Assembly: GCA_027488755.1 (NCBI GenBank)
Contig: JAIYAZ010000139.1
Location: 1 to 46,345, forward strand
DNA from: Verrucomicrobiaceae bacterium
Lineage (GTDB): Bacteria; Verrucomicrobiota; Verrucomicrobiia; Chthoniobacterales; JAATET01
Direction of reading: 5' to 3'
Length of the DNA: 46,345 bases
Numbering within the stretch: the first letter of the stretch is position 1; every line of letters starts with the position of its first letter. Positions 37,109-45,274 of this stretch are shown piece after piece. The notes beneath the pieces were generated by a model that saw nothing but the letters and a program-made list of their open reading frames with translations, was not told where the DNA came from and made no database searches. Position numbers and translations under genes: made by a program.

Positions 37109-37954
37109 ATGTCCGCGCCGGTCCTCTACGAAAGCCACTCCCACACCCCGCTCTGCAAGCACTCCGTCGGCGCGCCGGAACTCTTCGCCCAACAGGCCGA
37201 GCGCCGCGGCCTCCGCGGTCTCATCGTCACCTGCCACTGCCCGCTGCCCGACGGCTACTCCGCCGACGTCCGCATGTCCGCGGAGGAATATCCCGCCTAC
37301 ATCGACCTCGTCGCCCGCGCCCGCGAGGCCTGGGCCGGCCGCGTCGACGTCCGCCTCGGCCTCGAAAGCGACTTCTACCCAGGCGTGGAACCCTGGCTCG
37401 AAAAACTCCACGCCCGCACCCCGCTCCACCACGTCCTCGGCTCCGTCCACTACCAGATCGCCCCCTACCGCGACCGCTACTTCACCGGCGACGTCTTCGC
37501 CTACCAGCAGACCTACTTCGACCACCTCGCTCAGGCCGCCGAAAGCGGGCTCTTCGACACCCTCTCCCACCCCGACCTCATCAAAAACGAAGACCCCGCC
37601 CGCTGGGACTTCGCCCGCATCCAGCCTTTCGTCGAACGCGCCCTCGACCGCATCGCCGCCACCGGCGTCGCCATGGAACTCAACACCAGCGGCCTCAAAA
37701 AATCCCTGCCCGAAATGAACCCCGGCCTCGCCCAGCTCGCCCTCATGCGCGAACGCGGCATCCCCGTCGTCCTCGGCGCCGACGCCCACCGCCCCAGCCG
37801 CGTGGCCGACCGCTACGAAGAGGCCCTCGGCCTGCTCGCCGCCGTCGGCTACGACGAGGTCAACGTCTTCCTCGACCGTCGCCGCCAGCCCATTCCACTC
37901 GCCACCGCCCTCGCCTCCCTCCGGCCCGCCCCGCCGCTCCCGGGCCTGCCTTGA
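37109..37954 (+). CDS. PHP-family phosphoesterase, histidinol-phosphatase type
   Basis: 281 residues, polymerase-and-histidinol-phosphatase fold. Metal-binding motifs run in order: ESHSHTPLCKH (His10, His12, His18), CHCP (His43), GLESDFYPG (Glu86), GSVHYQ (His114), SHPDL and GADAHRP. This is the HisK layout, cleaving histidinol phosphate in histidine synthesis; no other his gene is in the window, so the assignment follows family form only. It is 71 nt after the methyltransferase gene. Confidence 0.82.
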   Translation: MSAPVLYESHSHTPLCKHSVGAPELFAQQAERRGLRGLIVTCHCPLPDGYSADVRMSAEEYPAYIDLVARAREAWAGRVDVRLGLESDFYPGVEPWLEKLHARTPLHHVLGSVHYQIAPYRDRYFTGDVFAYQQTYFDHLAQAAESGLFDTLSHPDLIKNEDPARWDFARIQPFVERALDRIAATGVAMELNTSGLKKSLPEMNPGLAQLALMRERGIPVVLGADAHRPSRVADRYEEALGLLAAVGYDEVNVFLDRRRQPIPLATALASLRPAPPLPGLP

Positions 37955-38057
37955 CCGCCGTCATCCCCGCCCACGCAAGCCAAAACGCCCCCGCGCTTGA
38001 CGCCGCGGGCGGAATTTAACCGGGGTCAACACTGGCCCCCGCCCCCACGCCGGCTTA

Positions 38058-38074
38058 GGATAATGCCATTATCC
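38058..38074. promoter_or_regulatory. Inverted repeat abutting the CoA-transferase start
   Basis: GGATAAT-GCC-ATTATCC is a perfect 7-bp inverted repeat with a 3-nt centre that ends one base before the ATG at 38076. It takes the place of a ribosome-binding site, and its left arm contains GATAAT, a good -10 hexamer. Repressor operator over a promoter for a leaderless or very short-leader mRNA is one reading; an RNA hairpin masking initiation is another. Confidence 0.45.
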
Positions 38075-38075
38075 G

Positions 38076-39584
38076 ATGAGCCTCCCCGCTCCCCTCCTCC
38101 CGGCGGCCGAAGCCGCCGCCCTCATCCAGCACGGTCAAACCCTCGGCCTCTCCGGCTTCACCCTCGCCGGCGACCCCAAAGCCACCGCCCGCGCCCTCGC
38201 CGCCCGCGCCCGCGCCGAACACGCCGCCGGCCGCCCCTTCCAGATCGGCCTCGTCAGCGGCGCCTCCACCGGACAATCCGTCGACGGCGAACTCGCCCTC
38301 GCCGACGCCATCGCCTGGCGCACCCCCTTCCAATCGAACAAGCACCTCCGCGCCGCCATCAACGCCGGCCGCACCCGCTTCTTCGACATGCACCTCTCCT
38401 CCCTGCCCCAGCAGTGCCGTTACGGCTTCCTCGGCAAATTCGACTGGGCAATCATCGAAGCCAGCGACCTCACCCCCGACGGCAAACTCGTGCCCACCAC
38501 CTCCGTCGGCGCCAGCCCCACCTTCGCCGGCGTCGCCGACCGCATCATCGTCGAGCTCAACCGCTTCCACCCCCCCGCCCTCCGCGGCCTCCACGACATC
38601 TACGAACCCGCCGATCCCCCCCACCGCCAGCCCATCCCCCTCACCGATTGCGAAACCCGCATCGGCCTGCCCTACATCCAGCTCGATCCCGCCAAAATCG
38701 CCGCCATCGTCGAAACCAACGAACCCGACGAAACCGCCGCCTTCTCGCCCTCCAGCGAAACCACCCAGCGCATCGCCGGCCACGTCGCCGACTTCCTCGC
38801 CGCCGAACTCCGCGCCGGCCGCATCCCCCGCGAATTCCTCCCCCTCCAGGTCGGCCTCGGCAACACCGCCAACGCCGTCCTCGCCGCCCTCGGCGAAAAC
38901 CCCGCCATCCCACCCTTCCGGATGTTCACCGAAGTCATCCAGGACTCCGTCATCTCCCTCCTCCGCTCCGGCCGCTGCCCCTTCGCCACCGGCACCAGCC
39001 TCCGCGTCAGCCCCGACGTCCTTCGCGAGATGTATGCCGAGCTCGATTTCTTCAAGGCCCGCCTCCTCCTCCGCCCGCAGGAAATCACCAACCACCCCGA
39101 GCTCATCCGCCGCCTCGGCCTCATCGCCATCAACACCGCCCTCGAGGTCGACCTCTTCGGCAACGTGAACTCCACCCACGTCATGGGCCGCGACATGATG
39201 AACGGCATCGGCGGCTCCGGCGACTTCACCCGCAACGCCTACCTCTCCATCTTCATCACCCCCTCCGTCGCCAAGGCCGGCGCCATCAGCCCCATCGTCC
39301 CCCTCGTCAGCCACGTCGACCACAACGAACACTCCGTCCAAATCATCATCACCGACCAGGGCATCGCCGACCTCCGCGGCAAAAGCCCCGCCGAACGCGC
39401 GCGCCTCATCCTCGAAAACTGCGCCCACCCCGACTTCCGCGCCGACCTCCACGGCTACTACGACCGCCTCGCCGAGGGTCACACCCCCTCCACCCTCACC
39501 GCCGCCTACGCCATGCACGAGCGCTACCTCCGCACGAAGGACATGCACGGCGTCGACTGGGCCACCCTCCCCGGCTTCCGCTAA
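38076..39584 (+). CDS. Acetyl-CoA hydrolase / succinyl-CoA:acetate CoA-transferase family
   Basis: 502 residues, two class-I CoA-transferase domains. The catalytic Glu is Glu286 in FTEVIQDSV, which forms the glutamyl-CoA thioester. The oxyanion-hole and CoA region is GIGGSGDF (377-384), and the N-terminal GFTLAGDPKA is a family mark. Close in form to AarC/Cat1 and Ach1 proteins, which move CoA between succinyl-CoA and acetate, removing acetate or closing a modified TCA cycle. Donor and acceptor cannot be decided here. No Shine-Dalgarno precedes the ATG; an inverted repeat occupies its place. Confidence 0.9.
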   Translation: MSLPAPLLPAAEAAALIQHGQTLGLSGFTLAGDPKATARALAARARAEHAAGRPFQIGLVSGASTGQSVDGELALADAIAWRTPFQSNKHLRAAINAGRTRFFDMHLSSLPQQCRYGFLGKFDWAIIEASDLTPDGKLVPTTSVGASPTFAGVADRIIVELNRFHPPALRGLHDIYEPADPPHRQPIPLTDCETRIGLPYIQLDPAKIAAIVETNEPDETAAFSPSSETTQRIAGHVADFLAAELRAGRIPREFLPLQVGLGNTANAVLAALGENPAIPPFRMFTEVIQDSVISLLRSGRCPFATGTSLRVSPDVLREMYAELDFFKARLLLRPQEITNHPELIRRLGLIAINTALEVDLFGNVNSTHVMGRDMMNGIGGSGDFTRNAYLSIFITPSVAKAGAISPIVPLVSHVDHNEHSVQIIITDQGIADLRGKSPAERARLILENCAHPDFRADLHGYYDRLAEGHTPSTLTAAYAMHERYLRTKDMHGVDWATLPGFR

Positions 39585-39703
39585 AGCCGCCCCCACCCGC
39601 ATCGCCGCGGGAACAAATCCTGCTTCCCTCCCCCGCAAATTCCTCGGGCGGAGGCAGAAACCGCTTTCCCTCCGGGAAATTTTGGCTACCCGTATCGCTC
39701 CGC

Positions 39704-40327
39704 ATGGCCGAAAACCCGACCCCGCAATTCGACTCCGCCGCCGCCCTCCTCGGCCGCCGCGAATTTGTCGGCATGCTCAGCGCCGCCGGGGCCGCCCTCG
39801 CCATGGCCCCGGGCCCCAGCCTCTTCGGCTGGCTCTTCGGGCCCCGATACGCCTTCGACCTCCCCGCCGAATGGGTGCAGCAACTCGGCCAACCCGTCCG
39901 CGGCTACGCCTCCTTCATAGGCGGCATGCAGCTCCGCCGTGTCTCTGTTCGCCAAGTCATCGAGCCCCACCTCAAGCTCCGCGGCCAGGTGAAAAACACC
40001 CTCCCGCCCGCCAAAATCTGGCGCAACATGCGCCCCACCCTCCTGGTCGCCGAGCAGATCGGCAACCGCCTCGGCGAAAACGTGCGCGTCGTCATCTCCG
40101 CCTACCGCTCGCCCGAATACAACGCCCGCTGCGAAGGCTCCGCCCGCAACAGCCAGCACATGCGCAACCTCGCGCTCGACCTCCAATTCACCAGCTCCCC
40201 CCGCCGCGTCGCCCAGGTCGCCCGAGACCTCCGCGCCGAAGGCAAATTCCAAGGCGGCGTCGGCCTCTACCGCTCCTTCGTCCACATCGACACCCGCGGC
40301 ACCAACGCCGACTGGGGCCGCTTCTAG
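39704..40327 (+). CDS. Tat-exported M15-type (DUF882/YcbK-like) peptidase
   Basis: 207 residues. An N-terminal twin-Arg signal, RREFVGMLSAAGAALA (18-33), points to export of a folded, probably metal-loaded protein. The catalytic domain has AYRSPEYNA and the zinc ligand set His152 and Asp159 (QHMRNLALDL) with His194 (FVHIDTRG), as in peptidase M15A and DUF882 proteins that act on peptidoglycan cross-links. Its stop is 22 nt from the convergent HlyD-type gene. Confidence 0.83.
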   Translation: MAENPTPQFDSAAALLGRREFVGMLSAAGAALAMAPGPSLFGWLFGPRYAFDLPAEWVQQLGQPVRGYASFIGGMQLRRVSVRQVIEPHLKLRGQVKNTLPPAKIWRNMRPTLLVAEQIGNRLGENVRVVISAYRSPEYNARCEGSARNSQHMRNLALDLQFTSSPRRVAQVARDLRAEGKFQGGVGLYRSFVHIDTRGTNADWGRF

Positions 40328-40349
40328 TCGCCCCGCCCCGCCGGCCGGC

Positions 40350-41483
40350 TCAATGCCCGTCCCCGAAAAGGTAGTTCAGCCACGACTTCATCCGTAGCAG
40401 CACCTTTCGCAGCATCGCCAGGTGGTGCATGTGGTGCGTGTAAACCGCCACCTCACCCGTGCTCCCCGGCACGATCTGGTAACGCGAAAGATCCTCGGTG
40501 AACTTCAGGCCGACCAGCATGCGCCCCTGCCCCTTCACCTGCTCGGGATCCACCAGATTCCCGCTCGGCTGCAACTGCCCCTGCGGAATGTAGGCCCCCA
40601 CGGACTCGATCTTCGCCTTGAAAAACCGCCCCGGCACCGCCGGCAAAATCACCTCCGCCTCCGCCCCCTCCTCGATCCGCTGCGCGCTGTTCTGCAGGAA
40701 CGCCGCCGCAAAAACCGGCGGCTCATCCGGCATGAACACCATCACCGGCCGCAGCGGCATCGACGCCGCATACATGCCCGGCCGCAGGAACATCTGCGCC
40801 ACCGAACCATCCGTCGGCGCCCGCACCACGCTCTGCTCCAGATTGAACCGCGCCGTTTCGAGCTCGGCCTGAATCCGCGCCACCTCCGTGTTCACCCCGC
40901 GCAGATTCGCCTCCGCGTCGAGGCGCGCGCGCGTCGCCTCCGCCTCCGCCGCCTGCGCCGAGGCATTCGCAGCCTGGTATTCGCTCTTCGCCTTCTCAAA
41001 CTGCGCCTGCGCAATCGTCCCGCTCGCGATCAGCTTCGCCGCCCGGTCGTAAATGTCCTTCGCCCCGTCCCGCGCCGCCTGCGCGGATTCAAACTTCCGC
41101 TTCGCCGTGTCCGCCGCCGCCTGCAACTGCGCCGTCGCCTGCACCGCATCGGCCAGCGCCGCCTCCTTCACCTCCACCGCATACGCAAACGGCTTCGGAT
41201 CAATCCGGAACAACACATCCCCCGCCTTCAGCTTCGTCCGCGGCTGCACCGGCACGTCGATCACCACCCCGCTCACCGCCGGAATGATCGGCGTCGTCGT
41301 GAAGTAAAACCGCGCCTGACTCGTGAACGGATGATTGTAATTCATCCCCAGCACCAGCGCGCCAAGCAGGGCGATCCCCCCCAGCGCCGCCGTCAGCAGC
41401 GTGAACCCGTTCACCGGGATCTTGAACAACCGAAAAACGACGTAAGCGAGCGCCGCGTAGATCAGAATAATGAGGAGGTCCAT
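40350..41483 (-). CDS. HlyD-family membrane fusion protein, YiaV/YibH-like
   Basis: 377 residues, inner-membrane anchored periplasmic adaptor. Two N-terminal helices (1-50) are followed by a split biotinyl-lipoyl domain: first half SGVVIDVPVQPRTKLKAGD, second half VRAPTDGSVAQMFLRPGMY. Between them lies a long alpha-hairpin coiled coil, Ala/Glu-rich (about 100-210). A beta-barrel domain and a basic C-terminal helix end it. The double N-terminal helix and the partner gene are typical of YiaV. It is 6 nt downstream of the DUF3302 gene. No dedicated exporter or TolC gene lies in the window. Confidence 0.87.
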   Translation of the reverse strand: MDLLIILIYAALAYVVFRLFKIPVNGFTLLTAALGGIALLGALVLGMNYNHPFTSQARFYFTTTPIIPAVSGVVIDVPVQPRTKLKAGDVLFRIDPKPFAYAVEVKEAALADAVQATAQLQAAADTAKRKFESAQAARDGAKDIYDRAAKLIASGTIAQAQFEKAKSEYQAANASAQAAEAEATRARLDAEANLRGVNTEVARIQAELETARFNLEQSVVRAPTDGSVAQMFLRPGMYAASMPLRPVMVFMPDEPPVFAAAFLQNSAQRIEEGAEAEVILPAVPGRFFKAKIESVGAYIPQGQLQPSGNLVDPEQVKGQGRMLVGLKFTEDLSRYQIVPGSTGEVAVYTHHMHHLAMLRKVLLRMKSWLNYLFGDGH

Positions 41484-41489
41484 GGCTGT

Positions 41490-41837
41490 TTACTCCGCTT
41501 TGCCGGCCCGCGCCGCCGCCAGTTCCGCTTCCAGCTTCGCAAGCCGCTCTTCCAGCGCCTTCGTGGCGTCGGGCGACGAACTCTTCGCCGTCGGCGAGGG
41601 CCGCCCCGCATACCCGTGCTCCGGGTGATACGCCGTCGCCCACAGCCACAAAAACGGCCAGATCGCGTGCAGCGTAAACAAACTCACCCAACCGCCCGCA
41701 TGAATCGCGTCCTGATGCGGATGATTCCGCGCCTTCGCGATCAGGTAGGGAATGTCGTGAATCGCAATCATCCCGTAGGCGAGAATCAGCACGACCAGCA
41801 CAAGCACGCCGAGGGCAAAGTAGCTCAGGAAGTCCAT
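41490..41837 (-). CDS. DUF3302 (YiaW-like) inner-membrane protein
   Basis: 115 residues: [22 protein letters not shown] is the first helix, followed by the family segment HDIPYLIAKARNHPHQDAI and a second helix WVSLFTLHAIWPFLWLWA. The C-terminal part is a coiled coil (LEERLAKLEAELAAARAG). In E. coli the family pairs with the HlyD-like YiaV, as here. ATG 41837 is used; the frame is open six codons further upstream. Function is unknown. Confidence 0.82.
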   Translation of the reverse strand: MDFLSYFALGVLVLVVLILAYGMIAIHDIPYLIAKARNHPHQDAIHAGGWVSLFTLHAIWPFLWLWATAYHPEHGYAGRPSPTAKSSSPDATKALEERLAKLEAELAAARAGKAE

Positions 41838-41903
41838 GGATGCGCCATTGGGCAAGGCAAACGCCCGCGAGGCGAGTTTTTTCGACCAATCCTCCGCCCG
41901 CGC

Positions 41904-42812
41904 TCAGGCGTCGCCCGCCAGCAGCCCGGCCCGGGCCTCCGCCAGTTCCGCCCGCTTGGCCGCGCCCACCTTCGGATAACTCAGATCCAGCGATGCGAGC
42001 GCATCCACGATCGCCGAAGCCACGACCACCCGCGTGAACCATTTGTTGTCCGCCGGCACCACATACCACGGCGCATGCTTGCTCGCTGTCGCGCGAATCG
42101 TCTCCTCGTAGGCCCGCATGTAGTCGTCCCAAAACGCCCGCTCCTTCGCGTCGTTCGCGGAGAATTTCCAGTTCTTCCGCGGCAGATCCAGCCGCTCCAA
42201 AAACCGCCGCTTCTGCTCGTCCTTCGACACGTGCAGAAAAAATTTCAGGATAATCGTCCCGTTGCGCGCCAGGTAACGCTCAAACGCCCGGATGTCCTGA
42301 AACCGCTCCTTCCAGACGTGCTTCGTCACGCACGCCTCCGGCAGCTTCTGGCCCGCGAGGAACTCCGGATGCACCCGCACGGCCAGCGTCTCCTCGTAGT
42401 AACTGCGGTTGAAAATCCCGATGTGCCCGCGGTTCGGCAGCGCCTTCATGCACCGCCAGAGGTAGTCGTGATCAAGCTCCTCGGCCGACGGCGCCTTGAA
42501 CGAATGCACGTCGCACCCCTGCGGATTCACCCCCGACATCACGTGCTTGATCGTCCCATCCTTGCCCGCCGCATCCATCGCCTGAAACACGATCAGCACC
42601 GACCAGCGGTCCTGCGCATAAAGAATGTCCTGCAACTCCGCCAGCACCTCGATCCCCCGCTCCAGCCCCTCCTTCGCCCGCAGCTTGTCCTCCGAGGTAA
42701 AATGCAGCGTGTCGCCGGGATCCACGTCCTCCAGTCGGAACTTCTTTCCGCTCGTCACGCGGTAGGGTTTGGAAAGCCGACGCGCCGCATCGATAACTTT
42801 TTTCGTTTTCAT
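41904..42812 (-). CDS. ppk2: Polyphosphate kinase 2
   Basis: 302 residues, PPK2-family kinase that moves phosphate between polyphosphate and nucleotides (AMP, ADP or GDP). The Walker A loop is FQAMDAAGKDGT (76-87), the Walker B region is GIFNRSYYEE (132-141), and the later lid segment has PRKNWKFSANDAKER. A single domain; the subclass (AMP- or ADP-specific) cannot be fixed by eye. The chosen start is ATG 42812, with a C-rich stretch instead of a Shine-Dalgarno before it. The next gene (YiaW-like) follows after 66 nt. Confidence 0.92.
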   Translation of the reverse strand: MKTKKVIDAARRLSKPYRVTSGKKFRLEDVDPGDTLHFTSEDKLRAKEGLERGIEVLAELQDILYAQDRWSVLIVFQAMDAAGKDGTIKHVMSGVNPQGCDVHSFKAPSAEELDHDYLWRCMKALPNRGHIGIFNRSYYEETLAVRVHPEFLAGQKLPEACVTKHVWKERFQDIRAFERYLARNGTIILKFFLHVSKDEQKRRFLERLDLPRKNWKFSANDAKERAFWDDYMRAYEETIRATASKHAPWYVVPADNKWFTRVVVASAIVDALASLDLSYPKVGAAKRAELAEARAGLLAGDA

Positions 42813-42891
42813 GGGGGGGAGGGAACGAGGCCCCGATTTTATCCCCCGTCCGCCCAAATCCGCGAGCAGAATACCGCCGCGCCGCCCGCGC

Positions 42892-43599
42892 CTAACCGTT
42901 CAATTCCGCCAGCACCTCCGGGTCGCGCACGTCCGCCCAGTCGCCCTGCAACTCGTAGGCCCGCACCCGCCGCCCGCTCAACGCCAGCGCGCGAATCGCA
43001 TCCGTCAGCTCGTATTCCCCGCGCGGCGACCGCTCCAGCCGGGCCGTGAAGTCGTAAATGCTCGGCCGGAACAAATACACCCCCGCGTTATACCACGGGC
43101 TCGTCGGCTCCCCCGGCTTCGGCTTCTCGCGCAGATCCACCAGGTCAAACGCCTCGTTCACAAACACCGCCCCGCCCTTGCTCACGTCGTCGCTGAACTT
43201 CACCGACACGATCGCCTCCTCGTCCCCCGGGGCCGCCAGCACGCCGTAATTCCGCGGATCGAGCAGAATGTCCCCGTAGCTCAGCAAAAACGCCTCGCCC
43301 CCCGTGAACTCCCGCGCCAGCTCCACCACCCGGCCCGTCCCGTCCTGCGTCTCCTGCCGCGCGTAGCTCACCGCCACGCCAAAGCCCGCTCCATCCCCGA
43401 AAAAATCCCGCACCACGTCCTCGCGGTAACCCACGATCAGCAGCACCTCGCGCACCCCCGCCGCCCGCAGCCCCTCAATGATATGCTGCAGGATCGGCTT
43501 GCCCCGCACCGCGATCATCGGCTTCGGCAAATCATTCGTCAGCTCCCGCATGCGGGTGCCCCGCCCCGCGGCCAGAATCACGGCTTTCGTCACGCTCAT
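42892..43599 (-). CDS. Sugar-phosphate nucleotidyltransferase
   Basis: 235 residues, NTP-transferase fold. The N-terminal signature is LAAGRGTRMRELTNDLPKPM (nucleotide triphosphate binding) and the metal-binding Asp109 lies in LLSYGDI. The C-terminal half has WYNAGVYLF and ends WADVRDPEVL. It makes an NDP-sugar from a sugar-1-phosphate and NTP; glucose-1-phosphate or N-acetylmuramate-type substrates fit. No acyltransferase or left-handed-helix domain, so it is not GlmU. It is 79 nt upstream of ppk2 and divergent from the transglutaminase gene. Confidence 0.87.
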   Translation of the reverse strand: MSVTKAVILAAGRGTRMRELTNDLPKPMIAVRGKPILQHIIEGLRAAGVREVLLIVGYREDVVRDFFGDGAGFGVAVSYARQETQDGTGRVVELAREFTGGEAFLLSYGDILLDPRNYGVLAAPGDEEAIVSVKFSDDVSKGGAVFVNEAFDLVDLREKPKPGEPTSPWYNAGVYLFRPSIYDFTARLERSPRGEYELTDAIRALALSGRRVRAYELQGDWADVRDPEVLAELNG

Positions 43600-43706
43600 A
43601 AAATTCGCGAGCCAGCTTCACCCACCGCCGCCGCCCCGCGCAAACGTATTCCTTTGACCCCCACCCCCGCCCCCGCCCAAACTCCGCGCCCGCGCCGGAT
43701 TCCCGC

Positions 43707-44558
43707 ATGAAACGCCTCCGCATCACGCACCTCACCGAATACCGCTACCGCGAACCCGTCGTTTTCGGACCCCACCGCGCCTTCGTCCGCCCCCGCGAAG
43801 GCCACGACGTCCACATCGAAGGCTCCCTCCTCGAGATCGCCCCCGCCGCCAGCATCCGCTGGGTCCGCGACATGTATGGCAACTCCATCGCCCTCCTCGA
43901 ATTCTCCGAGCCCGGCGAAACCCTCCGCGTCCGCAGCGAAGTCGACGTCGCCCACTACGACGAAAACCCCCTCGACTTCCGCATCGACCCCGGCGCCGTC
44001 GCCTACCCCTTCCGCTACCCCATCGAAGACCAGACCGACCTCATCCCCTACCGCCTCTCCGCCTTCCCCCGCGACGGCACCGCCCTCCAGGACTGGCTCC
44101 TCCAGTTCTACAAACCCGGCCAGCTCATCGGCACCTTCGAACTCCTCTCCCGCCTCAACACCGCCATCTTCCAAACCTTCCGCTACGCCATGCGCGAGGA
44201 ACCCGGCATCCAAAGCCCCGCCGAAACCCTCGCCCGCGGCTCCGGCTCCTGCCGCGACTTCGCCACCCTCATGATGGAAGCCGCCCGCATCTGGGGCTTC
44301 GGCGCCCGCTTCGTCAGCGGCTACCTCCAGATCGCCGAAAACCAGCACGGCGCCACCCACGCCTGGACCGAAATCTTCATCCCCGGCGCCGGCTGGCGCG
44401 GCTTCGACCCCACCAACAACGCCCTCGCCGGCTCCCAGCACGTCTCCGTCGCCGTCAACCGCGACCCCGAACGCATCGCCCCCCTCAGCGGCGCCTGGAG
44501 CGGCCCCGCCGACGCCTTCCTCGAAATGCACGTCGACGTCCACGTCGTCGCCCTCTGA
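43707..44558 (+). CDS. Transglutaminase-like cysteine protease
   Basis: 283 residues. An N-terminal beta domain (THLTEYRYREPVVFGPHR) of the bacterial transglutaminase-like type precedes the catalytic core. The triad is Cys182 (GSGSCRDFATLMMEAAR), His218 (GATHAWTEIF) and Asp234 (WRGFDPTNN). No signal peptide. It probably acts as a protease or amidase rather than a cross-linker, as most bacterial members do. It is the first gene of a three-gene unit, 11 nt before plsC. Confidence 0.88.
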   Translation: MKRLRITHLTEYRYREPVVFGPHRAFVRPREGHDVHIEGSLLEIAPAASIRWVRDMYGNSIALLEFSEPGETLRVRSEVDVAHYDENPLDFRIDPGAVAYPFRYPIEDQTDLIPYRLSAFPRDGTALQDWLLQFYKPGQLIGTFELLSRLNTAIFQTFRYAMREEPGIQSPAETLARGSGSCRDFATLMMEAARIWGFGARFVSGYLQIAENQHGATHAWTEIFIPGAGWRGFDPTNNALAGSQHVSVAVNRDPERIAPLSGAWSGPADAFLEMHVDVHVVAL

Positions 44559-44569
44559 TCCCCCAGCCC

Positions 44570-45274
44570 ATGTTCGCGGTCGGTCAACCCGGTCAACACG
44601 CCTTCCACGCCCTCGCCCGCGCCGCCTTTCGCGGCCTCTTACGCCTCACCGCCCGCGTCCACCTCGGTCACCTCGCCCCCATCCCCGCCCGCGGCCCCCT
44701 CCTCCTCGCGCCCAACCACATCAGCCACTTCGACCCCCCCGCCGTCGGCTCCTTCTTCCCCCGCCACGTCGACTGGATGGCCATGGAGGAACTCTTCCGC
44801 GACCCCCGCTCCGCCCGCGCCCTCGCCCTCACCGGTGCCTTCCCCGTCCACCGCGACGGCACCGACCGCACCGCCCTCCGCACCGCCGCCCGCCGCCTCC
44901 GCGACGGCCGCTGCGTCGGCATCTTCCCCGAAGGCGGCCTCCGCGCCGGCGAGACCTCGATTCTCAACCGCGCCCCCATGCGCCCCGGCGTCGCCGCCCT
45001 CGCCCAACTCGGCAACGCCCCAATCCTCCCCGCCGTCATCCTCGGCACCGACCGCCTCTACCACCGCCGGAACTGGCGCCTCCGCCGCCCCCCCGTCTGG
45101 ATCCTCACCGGCCACCTCATCCCCCCCACCGGCTCCCGCGAAGACCTCGCCGCCCGCCTCGCCGCCGCCTACCCCGAACTCCAGGCCGCCGCCATCGCCC
45201 GCTGGAACCTCCAGCCCGCCGACCTCCCCCAAACCCCGCAAACCCGCAAGGGCGAGGACCCCTACGCCCCATGA
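44570..45274 (+). CDS. plsC: 1-acyl-sn-glycerol-3-phosphate acyltransferase family
   Basis: 234 residues, PlsC/LPLAT fold. The catalytic HX4D is His50-Asp55 in NHISHFDPP. The phosphate-binding block is FPEGGLRAGE (119-128). The C-terminal region has ILTGHLIPP. It transfers acyl groups to lysophosphatidate or a related lysolipid at the inner membrane. The end overlaps the hydrolase gene by 4 nt (ATGA). Confidence 0.88.
   Translation: MFAVGQPGQHAFHALARAAFRGLLRLTARVHLGHLAPIPARGPLLLAPNHISHFDPPAVGSFFPRHVDWMAMEELFRDPRSARALALTGAFPVHRDGTDRTALRTAARRLRDGRCVGIFPEGGLRAGETSILNRAPMRPGVAALAQLGNAPILPAVILGTDRLYHRRNWRLRRPPVWILTGHLIPPTGSREDLAARLAAAYPELQAAAIARWNLQPADLPQTPQTRKGEDPYAP

Noticed and set aside
40422-43049. 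875-codon plus-strand frame rich in Arg, Pro and His
   Set aside because: Antisense shadow of the HlyD, DUF3302 and PPK2 genes; no family signature.
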